64,000 nucleotides of DNA from Anaerocolumna xylanovorans DSM 12503 (lineage in GTDB: Bacteria; Bacillota; Clostridia; Lachnospirales; Lachnospiraceae), in assembly GCF_900143645.1 (NCBI RefSeq), contig NZ_FRFD01000007.1, forward strand, positions 143,438-207,437, in the 5' to 3' direction. The position numbers and the translations under genes were made by a program. The notes under the pieces were generated by a model. That model was not told the DNA's origin. It saw only the letters and a program-made list of their open reading frames with translations, and made no database searches. Shown piece after piece: positions 56,931 to 64,000 of the stretch. Position 1 is the first letter of the stretch, and every line of letters begins with the position of its first letter.

Positions 56931-59342
56931 CTAACGCACCACAATATTATAAATCTTATCTTTTACGTAGATTTCCTTTACAATGTTTTTGCCTTCAAGG
57001 AACTGCGTGATAGCATCCGTATTCATGACCTTCTCCTTAACAGTTTCCTGTTCTTCCCCTCTGTTAATCATTACGGTTGCTTTTAATTTACCATTTACCT
57101 GGACAGCGATTTCAACCTGGTTTTCGATTGTCTTATCTTCTTCCCATACAGGCCATGCTGTTTCATAAATCCTGCCCTTAAAACCTGCCAGACTCCAAAG
57201 CTCTTCTGTCATATGGGGTGCTACCGGATTTAACAGGATAAGGAAGGTTCTGTATTCCCCTTTTGTAACCTTACCCAGCTTGTTAAAATCATTAATTAAT
57301 GCCATCAGAGCAGCAATAGCTGTATTGAATTTAAGTCCTTCAAAATCCAGACTGACCTTCTTTATAGTCTGGTGCATCTTGACTTCCAATTCCCTGGAGT
57401 AGCCTTCCTCCTCTGTAAGAATATCCTGAAGCTTCCACACCCTTTCAAGGAAACGGCGGCAGCCCTTTACTCCATCATTGGACCATGCGGCACTCAACTC
57501 AAAAGCTCCGATAAACATCTCATAGGTACGTAAGGTATCCGCGCCGAATTCATTTACGATATCGTCCGGATTAATTACATTTCCTCTGGACTTTGACATC
57601 TTTTCACCGTTCTCACCAAGAATCATACCATGAGAGGTCCTCTTCTTGTAGGGTTCAGGTTCACTTACATAGCCCAGATCATAGAGGAACTTATGCCAGA
57701 ACCTGGAATAGAGAAGATGCAGAGTGGTGTGTTCCATTCCGCCGTTATACCAGTCTACCGGCAGCCAGTAATCCAAGGCTTCCTTTGATGCAAATGCATC
57801 CTCATTGTGAGGATCAATATAGCGCAGGAAGTACCAGGAAGAACCTGCCCATTGGGGCATGGTATCCGTCTCTCTGTGGGCATGTCCACCGCAGTGAGGG
57901 CAGGTAGTCTCAACCCAATCTGTCATTCGGGCTATCGGAGACTCTCCGTTTTCACCGGGTTCATAGCTTTCTGTCTCCGGCAAAAGCAACGGAAGCTCAC
58001 TTTCAGGAATAGGAACATAACCGCATTTGTCGCAATGTACTAAGGGAATGGGTTCTCCCCAGTACCTCTGTCTTGAAAATACCCAGTCTCTAAGTTTAAA
58101 ATTTACGGTCTTCTTTCCGATTCCTTTTTTCTCTACCCAGTCTGTCATACATTTTTTAGCTTCTGTCACGTAAAGTCCGTTAAGGAACTCGGAATTAATC
58201 AGCTTTCCATTATAATCGGTAAATGCCTCTTCTTCTACATTGCCGCCTTCAATTACAGGAATGATGGGGAGACCGAATTTCTTTGCGAATTCCCAGTCTC
58301 TGGTATCATGGGCAGGTACTGCCATAATAGCACCTGTTCCGTATGTCATAAGAACATAATCCGAAATCCAGACAGGAATTTCCTTGCCTGTCACAGGATT
58401 TACAGCAGCTACACCCTTAATCTCCACACCGGTTTTTTCCTTGGCAAGCTCTGCTCTTTCAAAATCAGATTTCTTCGCAGCTGCTTCTCTGTAGGCAGTT
58501 ATCTCTTCCCAATTTGTTATATCATCTTTGTATTTATCCAATAAACCATGCTCCGGTGAGATTACCATATAGGTAGCACCGAAAAGAGTATCCGGTCTTG
58601 TTGTAAAGATTTTTAAGGTTTCTTCTTTGCCGCTTAATTTAAAATCAATTTCGGCTCCTTCTGAGCGTCCAATCCAGTTCTTCTGCTGATTCTTAATGCG
58701 GTCCGCATAGTCTACCAAATCAAGGTCATCTATTAAACGGTCTGCATAGGCAGTTATCTTTAACATCCACTGGCTCTTTACCTTATGGACAACTTCGCTG
58801 CCGCAGCGCTCACATACACCGTTTACTACCTCTTCATTTGCAAGCCCTACCTTACAGGAGGTACACCAGTTAATAGGCATCTCTGCCTTATAGGCAAGTC
58901 CTTTTTCAAATAATTTCAAGAAAATCCACTGTGTCCATTTATAATAGCCTGTATCTGTGGTATTAACTTCCCTATCCCAGTCAAAGGAATAACCAAGGGA
59001 TTTTAGCTGTTCTTTGAAATGCTTTATATTATTATCCGTTACAATTCTCGGATGGATTTTGTTCTTTATGGCATAATTCTCCGTAGGAAGCCCAAAAGCA
59101 TCCCAACCCATAGGATATAGAACATTATAACCTTCCAGCCTTCTCTTTCTTGCTATGATATCAAGAGCCGTATAAGGTCTTGGATGTCCTACATGCAGTC
59201 CTTGTCCTGATGGATAAGGAAACTCAACAAGGGCATAATACTTAGGTCTGGACTTATCAATTCCGGTTTGAAAAGCATTTTCTTCATCCCAGATGTCCTG
59301 CCACTTTTTTTCAATTTTCTTCGGTGAATATTCCTCTGTCAC
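56931..59342 (-). CDS. leuS: Leucyl-tRNA synthetase
   Basis: A GTG start at 59342 with AGGAGG nine bases upstream gives 803 aa; the longer frame to 59390 includes the promoter. HVGHPRPYTA is the HIGH motif and GEKMSKSRGN the KMSKS loop; the editing domain holds GTGAIMAVPAHD. No T-box is visible upstream. Promoter: TTGTGA, 17 bp, TATAAT on minus at about 59410-59380. Confidence 0.97.
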   Translation of the reverse strand: MTEEYSPKKIEKKWQDIWDEENAFQTGIDKSRPKYYALVEFPYPSGQGLHVGHPRPYTALDIIARKRRLEGYNVLYPMGWDAFGLPTENYAIKNKIHPRIVTDNNIKHFKEQLKSLGYSFDWDREVNTTDTGYYKWTQWIFLKLFEKGLAYKAEMPINWCTSCKVGLANEEVVNGVCERCGSEVVHKVKSQWMLKITAYADRLIDDLDLVDYADRIKNQQKNWIGRSEGAEIDFKLSGKEETLKIFTTRPDTLFGATYMVISPEHGLLDKYKDDITNWEEITAYREAAAKKSDFERAELAKEKTGVEIKGVAAVNPVTGKEIPVWISDYVLMTYGTGAIMAVPAHDTRDWEFAKKFGLPIIPVIEGGNVEEEAFTDYNGKLINSEFLNGLYVTEAKKCMTDWVEKKGIGKKTVNFKLRDWVFSRQRYWGEPIPLVHCDKCGYVPIPESELPLLLPETESYEPGENGESPIARMTDWVETTCPHCGGHAHRETDTMPQWAGSSWYFLRYIDPHNEDAFASKEALDYWLPVDWYNGGMEHTTLHLLYSRFWHKFLYDLGYVSEPEPYKKRTSHGMILGENGEKMSKSRGNVINPDDIVNEFGADTLRTYEMFIGAFELSAAWSNDGVKGCRRFLERVWKLQDILTEEEGYSRELEVKMHQTIKKVSLDFEGLKFNTAIAALMALINDFNKLGKVTKGEYRTFLILLNPVAPHMTEELWSLAGFKGRIYETAWPVWEEDKTIENQVEIAVQVNGKLKATVMINRGEEQETVKEKVMNTDAITQFLEGKNIVKEIYVKDKIYNIVVR

Positions 59343-59510
59343 TCTTAATGACCTCCTAAAATGTACTATATTTTTTTCAATTATACACATAATTGTTTCT
59401 TTTCACAACACTTAAAGCCATTTTAACCTGCTTTTATCATTATAATCTTACCGTGCTCCCATAAAATATGCAACATGATTATTCATAATACCACTACAGG
59501 CACGAAAATA

Positions 59511-59568
59511 AAAGACACATCTTTGGTTTTATTTTCATTTTCTGAAAACCGGCCAAAAATGTGTCTTT
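59511..59568 (-). terminator. Terminator of the collagen-like gene unit
   Basis: On minus AAAGACACAT (59568..59559) pairs with ATGTGTCTTT (59520..59511), extended by TTTTGG and CCAAAG, then TTATTTTC. It follows the 59580 gene. Confidence 0.75.
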
Positions 59569-59579
59569 CCAATAATACA

Positions 59580-60686
59580 TCAGCTTAAGCGTATAATCAT
59601 CAGGCTCGCACCTGCACCATTGTTAATTAAAGTAGCTGCACCTATGATAGTTGCAAACATCTGCAAGGATATTGTTGCACCTACTCCCAAATCAAGCTCA
59701 ATCTCATTGTAATACTGCGAAGTTGACAGCACCGGATTGATAGTGGAAGTAATATTGGCAGAGCCATTTATTATCAGCCTGCTGCCCATTAACAGCGATA
59801 AAGTTGTATTAATATGGTAGGATATACGGTATCTTCCAAAGGTATTGACAGTAAACACCGTATTGGCACCGTTTACTGAAATATCTGCGGATAACAGCTG
59901 CGTACTCGGAAGGGCAATCAATGTTCCACCCAGCAATACAGTAATCGTAGGACCCGTTGTATTGGCAGCAAAGCCTGCTGTCACGGACGGATTCGGTCCT
60001 AAGGCTCCTGTAGCTCCTGCAGGTCCTGTATCTCCTGTGGCTCCCGTTGCTCCCGTTGCTCCGGCGGCTCCCACTGCCCCAGTGGCTCCTGTGGCTCCTG
60101 TAGCTCCCTCAGGGCCTGCCGGACCTGTGGCACCAACTGCTCCCACTGCACCTGCAGCTCCTGTGGCTCCTGTTGCTCCTGTGGCTCCCGCAGGGCCTGT
60201 GGCTCCTGTGGCTCCTGTTGCTCCCGTTAGACCTGCGGCTCCGGCCGCTCCTGTGACTCCTACAGCTCCTAAGGCTCCCGTTGCTCCCGTGGGACCATCA
60301 GGTCCGGTAGCTCCTGTGGCTCCCGTGGCTCCTGTAGCTCCTGTGGCAGGGCCTGTGGCTCCTGTTGCTCCCGTTGCTCCTGTAACTCCTGGAGTAACCG
60401 GGGCATTCATAGCAAGCATCATCTTGGAATTTAGCATAAGCTGGTTCTCAAGTGCCGTGTTTAACATCCCTTCAACACTTGAATTTACCTCTAATACCTC
60501 TTCATAGGTCGCACTTCCGCCTGAAAGTCCCGGCAGTGTTCCCAGTACAAACTGCATCTTTTCCCCTTCTGCATTGAGGATATGGCTCATTCCCAATTCC
60601 TCCAGGGCAATAGATGCTAATATCTGGTTAATAGAATCTCCTCTGGTAAGAGGCGGATCAATGATAGGATACCTTGGCAGCGACAT
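59580..60686 (-). CDS. BclA-like collagen-like surface protein 1 (368 aa)
   Basis: A 100-residue N-terminal leader (QILASIALEELGMSHILNAE) is followed by about 130 residues of Gly-X-Y repeats, mostly GAT with GPA and GPT, then a C-terminal beta-rich domain (LLGGTLIALPSTQLLSADIS). Collagen triple helix plus TNF-like head is the layout of exosporium BclA. Thr in GAT is a usual site of O-glycosylation. It probably coats spores or cells. Confidence 0.9.
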   Translation of the reverse strand: MSLPRYPIIDPPLTRGDSINQILASIALEELGMSHILNAEGEKMQFVLGTLPGLSGGSATYEEVLEVNSSVEGMLNTALENQLMLNSKMMLAMNAPVTPGVTGATGATGATGPATGATGATGATGATGPDGPTGATGALGAVGVTGAAGAAGLTGATGATGATGPAGATGATGATGAAGAVGAVGATGPAGPEGATGATGATGAVGAAGATGATGATGDTGPAGATGALGPNPSVTAGFAANTTGPTITVLLGGTLIALPSTQLLSADISVNGANTVFTVNTFGRYRISYHINTTLSLLMGSRLIINGSANITSTINPVLSTSQYYNEIELDLGVGATISLQMFATIIGAATLINNGAGASLMIIRLS

Positions 60687-60698
60687 ATTTTCCCCCTC

Positions 60699-61802
60699 CT
60701 AACTCAATCGAACTATCATTAGGGATGCTCCTGCAGAGCCGCTTAATAAGACCGCTGTTCCCAATAATCCAAATAATTGTAATGATACTGTTGTTCCTGC
60801 CGTAACATCAAGTAAAACCTCAGCAGAGAAGCTGGATAAACTTAACAGGGGGACTACTGTGGATTGTAACAGCGCCGTGCCATTGATCAACAGCCTTGTG
60901 CCAAGTATCAATGCAGCCGTAGTGTTAACATTGTAAGACAGCCTGTAACGCCCTGTGGTATTAACGGTAAAGGTATCATTGGCTCCATTTACTGTAATAT
61001 CTGGAGGCAATACCTGACTGCTTGGGAGGGGAACTAAAACTCCTGCTACCGCTACCGATATGGTAGCTCCCGTTGTATTAGCTGCAAAGCCTGCTGTACT
61101 TGTAACGTTGGTACCTGTAGGACCTGTGGGGCCTGTGGCTCCCGTGGCTCCCGTGGCTCCTGTAGCTCCTGTGGCTCCCGTGGCTCCTGCGGCTCCCGTT
61201 GGGCCTATTGGGCCTACTCCTCCGGTCGGTCCTAAGGGACCTGTGGCTCCTGTGGCTCCCGTTACTCCTGTAGCTCCAACTGCACCGACTGGACCTGTGA
61301 CTCCTGCCGGGCCGACTGCTCCTGTAGGACCATCTGAACCCACAGCTCCGGTTGCTCCTGTAGCTCCTGCCGGACCCGTATCACCGGTTGGACCCGTGGG
61401 ACCCGCGGCTCCTGTCGCCCCCGTTGCCCCTGTGGCTCCTGTCGGACCTGTCGGACCACCGGATGGGCCAGTGGCTCCTGTGGCTCCTGTGGGACCCGTG
61501 GGACCCTGCATTTCCGATGAAGCTAAGGCGCTTTGCATTTTATTCTTATAAAGCAGCTGATTCTGCGATATAGCGTCTATCATATTGCGGACACTATCAT
61601 TTGCTGCCAGAACATCGTCTACTGTTGCTCCCGGCCCGGTTATACCGGGAAGGGTTCCTATAATATACTGAAGCTTTTCGCCTTCTGTGTTAATAATGTG
61701 GCTTAATCCCAATTCTTCCATAGCAATAGAAGATAATATCTGGTTAATTACATCTTCTCTTGTCAATGCAGGGCTAATGGAAGGAAAACTCGGCTGTGAC
61801 AT
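60699..61802 (-). CDS. BclA-like collagen-like surface protein 2 (367 aa)
   Basis: A paralogue of the downstream gene with the same three parts: leader (QILSSIAMEELGLSHIINTE), GXY region of about 130 residues, C-terminal head ending GASLMIVRLS. The two are separated by 12 bp and form an operon. Probably a tandem duplication. They would assemble as trimers on the spore or cell surface. Confidence 0.9.
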   Translation of the reverse strand: MSQPSFPSISPALTREDVINQILSSIAMEELGLSHIINTEGEKLQYIIGTLPGITGPGATVDDVLAANDSVRNMIDAISQNQLLYKNKMQSALASSEMQGPTGPTGATGATGPSGGPTGPTGATGATGATGAAGPTGPTGDTGPAGATGATGAVGSDGPTGAVGPAGVTGPVGAVGATGVTGATGATGPLGPTGGVGPIGPTGAAGATGATGATGATGATGATGPTGPTGTNVTSTAGFAANTTGATISVAVAGVLVPLPSSQVLPPDITVNGANDTFTVNTTGRYRLSYNVNTTAALILGTRLLINGTALLQSTVVPLLSLSSFSAEVLLDVTAGTTVSLQLFGLLGTAVLLSGSAGASLMIVRLS

Positions 61803-61827
61803 ATAATTGCACCCCTTTGATTAAAAT

Positions 61828-62922
61828 TTAAATCCTTAGTTCTTCCAGTCTTTTTTTCGCCTCTGTAAAACCAGGATGAATGAATAATGCCTGCTGGAAA
61901 GCTTCACGTGCATTCTCCTTTTCTCCTAACTTTAAATATGCCTCCCCCATATAATGATATGCAAGAAAGCTTCCACTGCCGCACCGGATAAGATAATCTG
62001 CATTATCCTCTCCAAGTAAAATGCAATAAGAAAACTCTCTTTTTGCTGCCTCATATCTGCCAAGCTGAAATAAGGCAATTCCTCTATAAAAATGAAGTTC
62101 AACATAATCCTTATATAGATTGACCGCTTTTTCTAAACCCTCACAAACACTTTCCATGCTTCCGTTATAAATGAGTATGTCATATTTTAGTTTATATAGA
62201 AAGGCCGGCGGCATTTTACTTTGAGATAAAAATTCCATAACTGCGTGATTAACAAGCTCCAATGCATCTTTAATATCCCCCAGCCGGTATAATTCGCAAG
62301 CTATATAGTAATCCAGCCATGGATTATCTGTTTCTGTTTCTTTTTCCTTCAGGCAGATTTGAAGATTCCTTAATGCTTTTTCTTTCATGTGTTTTGTAGT
62401 GTATCCGTAGTGAATGATTTCCACAGAACCTTTTGCATCACCTGATTCCGGTACAATGCCCGAACCTTTAAGAAGCCTCTCATGTATACGGCCTTTAAAA
62501 TAGAAGCCGTTCTTTCTTCTGAAAAGTCTGTTGTGATAAGATATATAGTACTTCTTCTCTTCTTCTCTTTCTGAGTCAGTCAAATGCAAAAGTTTAACAA
62601 AAAACATATCCCTATCCTGCTCTGACAGTAATCTTTTAAAAGCATCCTTATTCCTTATTACCAGTCTTTCATCAGCATCCATCCACAGTATCCAATCACA
62701 AGAAGCCTTTTCTATACTCATATTGCGGGCCTCACTGAAATCTTCTTTCCACTCCATTTGATATATTTTGTCCGTATAACCGGAACAGATATCCACTGTA
62801 CTGTCATCAGAGCCTGTATCAATAATAATAATCTCATCGGCAATATCTTTTACACTTTCTAAAGATGCCTTAATATACTCTTCTTCATTTTTCACTATCA
62901 TACAAAGACTTAAAGTGGGCAT
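61828..62922 (-). CDS. Glycosyltransferase family 2 with TPR repeats
   Basis: ATG 62922 (AAAGGATGG upstream) gives 364 aa. GT2 N-terminal domain: LCMIVKNEEEYIKASLESVK, IIIDTGSDDST, ILWMDADERL (DxD). TPR-like helices follow (LHFYRGIALFQLGRYEAAKR, LGEKENAREAFQQALFIHPG). It lies just upstream of two Thr-rich collagen proteins in the same direction, so glycosylation of these is plausible. Confidence 0.9.
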   Translation of the reverse strand: MPTLSLCMIVKNEEEYIKASLESVKDIADEIIIIDTGSDDSTVDICSGYTDKIYQMEWKEDFSEARNMSIEKASCDWILWMDADERLVIRNKDAFKRLLSEQDRDMFFVKLLHLTDSEREEEKKYYISYHNRLFRRKNGFYFKGRIHERLLKGSGIVPESGDAKGSVEIIHYGYTTKHMKEKALRNLQICLKEKETETDNPWLDYYIACELYRLGDIKDALELVNHAVMEFLSQSKMPPAFLYKLKYDILIYNGSMESVCEGLEKAVNLYKDYVELHFYRGIALFQLGRYEAAKREFSYCILLGEDNADYLIRCGSGSFLAYHYMGEAYLKLGEKENAREAFQQALFIHPGFTEAKKRLEELRI

Positions 62923-63085
62923 AATCCATCCTTTAGACACATTGGATTTATAATATTTTATGTTCTATCCTGACAATGGTTACGATAAAATTAATATTGT
63001 AAAACTGCTTCTATGTAAGAATCACTACAAAAGTTTATTCTCATATAATATAATAATAATTATGTAATGAACCGGAGATTTATTA

Positions 63086-64000
63086 ATGGTTACTATCAGT
63101 TTAGCCATGATTGTCAAAAATGAAGAAAATTATATAAAGAGATGCTTGAATTCTGTCTATGGAGTAGTGGACGAGATTATTATTGCAGATACCGGTTCCA
63201 CCGACAAAACAAAAGACATCTGTTCCTTCTATACCGATAAAATTTATGATTTTAAATGGATAGATGACTTTTCTGCTGCCCGGAATTATTCCTATGGACT
63301 TGCAACGATGGACTACATTCTGTGGCTGGATGCAGATGATTTTCTGCTGCCCGAAGACAGAATCAAGCTTCTTAAATTGAAAGAGACTATAGACCCAAAG
63401 ATTAATACTGTAATGATGAAATATAACACCGGTCTGGATTTACAGGGAAATGTGGTTTTTTCTTATTACCGTGAAAGAATGACTAAAAGAGAATGCGGCT
63501 TTCTATGGCATGAGCCTGTTCATGAGTATATGCTGACTACCGGACCTGTTTTAGAAACAGACCTCTGCATCACTCATGGGAAAATACCGGGAGAAAAATC
63601 AAGTGACAGAAATTTAAAAATCTACGAAAAAAAACTAAGAAAAAGGGAATTCCTTTCTCCCCGGGGAACCTATTATTATGCCAGGGAATTAAGGGATCAT
63701 GACCGGTTTTCAGAAGCCGCGAGGCAGTTCGAGTTATTCCTGGATACGGATATGGGATGGATTGAAGATAATATCTCTGCCTGCAGTGAACTCGCCAAAT
63801 GCTACCTTAAGCTGAATCAGGATAAACGCGCCCTTGCCTGCCTTTTCAGAAGTTTTGTCTACACTACTCCGAGGGCTGAAATCTGCTGTCAAATCGGCTA
63901 TTATTACCAGGAAAAAAAGGATTATCAAACTGCTGCTTTCTGGTTTGAATTTATACTCTCCCTCAAAAAGCCGGTACAATGCTGGGGCTTTCTGCAGCAT
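63086..64000 (+). CDS. Glycosyltransferase family 2 with TPR, partial
   Basis: ATG 63086 (GGAG upstream) is open for 305 codons to the window end. It begins MVTISLAMIVKNEENYIKRC, then IIADTGSTDKTKDI and ILWLDADDFLL (DxD), and TPR-like repeats to the end. It is related to the gene on the opposite strand. The C terminus is missing. Probably a second surface-protein glycosyltransferase, divergent from the first. Confidence 0.9.
   Translation, partial: MVTISLAMIVKNEENYIKRCLNSVYGVVDEIIIADTGSTDKTKDICSFYTDKIYDFKWIDDFSAARNYSYGLATMDYILWLDADDFLLPEDRIKLLKLKETIDPKINTVMMKYNTGLDLQGNVVFSYYRERMTKRECGFLWHEPVHEYMLTTGPVLETDLCITHGKIPGEKSSDRNLKIYEKKLRKREFLSPRGTYYYARELRDHDRFSEAARQFELFLDTDMGWIEDNISACSELAKCYLKLNQDKRALACLFRSFVYTTPRAEICCQIGYYYQEKKDYQTAAFWFEFILSLKKPVQCWGFLQH

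Noticed and set aside
59343..59580. T-box riboswitch upstream of leuS
   Set aside because: No T-box core or antiterminator pairing was found; only a promoter and the neighbouring terminator are visible.
59845..61551. Long Pro/Val/Ala frames opposite the collagen-like genes
   Set aside because: They are the complement of GXY repeats; bias of the repeat keeps the frames open.
1..64000. CRISPR array
   Set aside because: The tandem repeats seen are 10-bp iterons without spacers, collagen codons, or att/DGR repeats.

Overview
The window holds an almost complete, roughly 49 kb contractile-tailed (myovirus-type) prophage (positions 1 to about 49380), followed by about 14.6 kb of host chromosome. 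The host is a Gram-positive anaerobe of the Bacillota, most likely Lachnospiraceae. This rests on the proB / DUF896 / 5-formyl-THF cyclo-ligase / proA / miaB run, a stand-alone CheY, a bacterial-type LeuS, BclA-like collagen proteins and strong AGGAGG ribosome binding sites. The family call is from gene content only and is inference.

Prophage layout. Almost all phage genes read leftward. The early operon starts at a perfect sigma-A promoter near 44550 and runs through a diversified C-type-lectin protein, a TubR/TubZ partition pair, a DnaD-like initiator, a DnaC-like loader, SSB, an HNH nuclease and many small genes, down to an ArpU-like late regulator at 30.1-30.6 kb. The late operon (29.9 to 1.7 kb) encodes a small tyrosine recombinase, terminase, lambda-like head genes, sheath, tube, tape measure, P2-like baseplate (X, D, V, U-like, W, J, I), tail-tip proteins, a complete diversity-generating retroelement (DGR), holin-like proteins and two lysins. 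The rightward lysogeny module (44.6-48.3 kb) carries a CI-type repressor, a SWIM zinc-finger membrane protein and a large serine integrase. A second small switch at 0.27-1.4 kb has divergent promoters sharing the operator TACACTTTAAAGTGTA.

Three systems stand out. (1) The phage integrates into miaB exactly at the codon of the first cluster cysteine (TFGC). It carries its own diverged miaB 5' segment (81..254), which in a lysogen would be joined in frame to the host 3' part and placed under a phage repressor-controlled promoter. The displaced host 5' end is at 49366..49545. The attachment repeat (1..95 = 49286..49380) is phage sequence on both sides at the left end, so another phage copy or a circular-form junction must lie to the left. 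(2) The DGR (RT, Avd, template repeat) has two variable-repeat targets. One is the expected tail-tip lectin at 6.6 kb; the second lies 36 kb away in the early operon. Every mismatch to the template (15 of 15 and 13 of 13) falls at a template adenine, and both targets have a GATA-loop hairpin 41-42 nt downstream. (3) A TubZ/FtsZ-like GTPase and winged-helix TubR sit beside an array of 10-bp iterons, with a second copy of the array at 1.37 kb. This suggests a type III partition system on a phage that also integrates.

Host part. Leftward: proB, DUF896, 5-FTHF cyclo-ligase, proA and miaB 5' end; two FAD enzymes; cheY-like; leuS; two collagen-like surface proteins; and a glycosyltransferase. Rightward: a flavodoxin-like gene and a second glycosyltransferase that runs off the window. 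No rRNA, tRNA or CRISPR was recognised.
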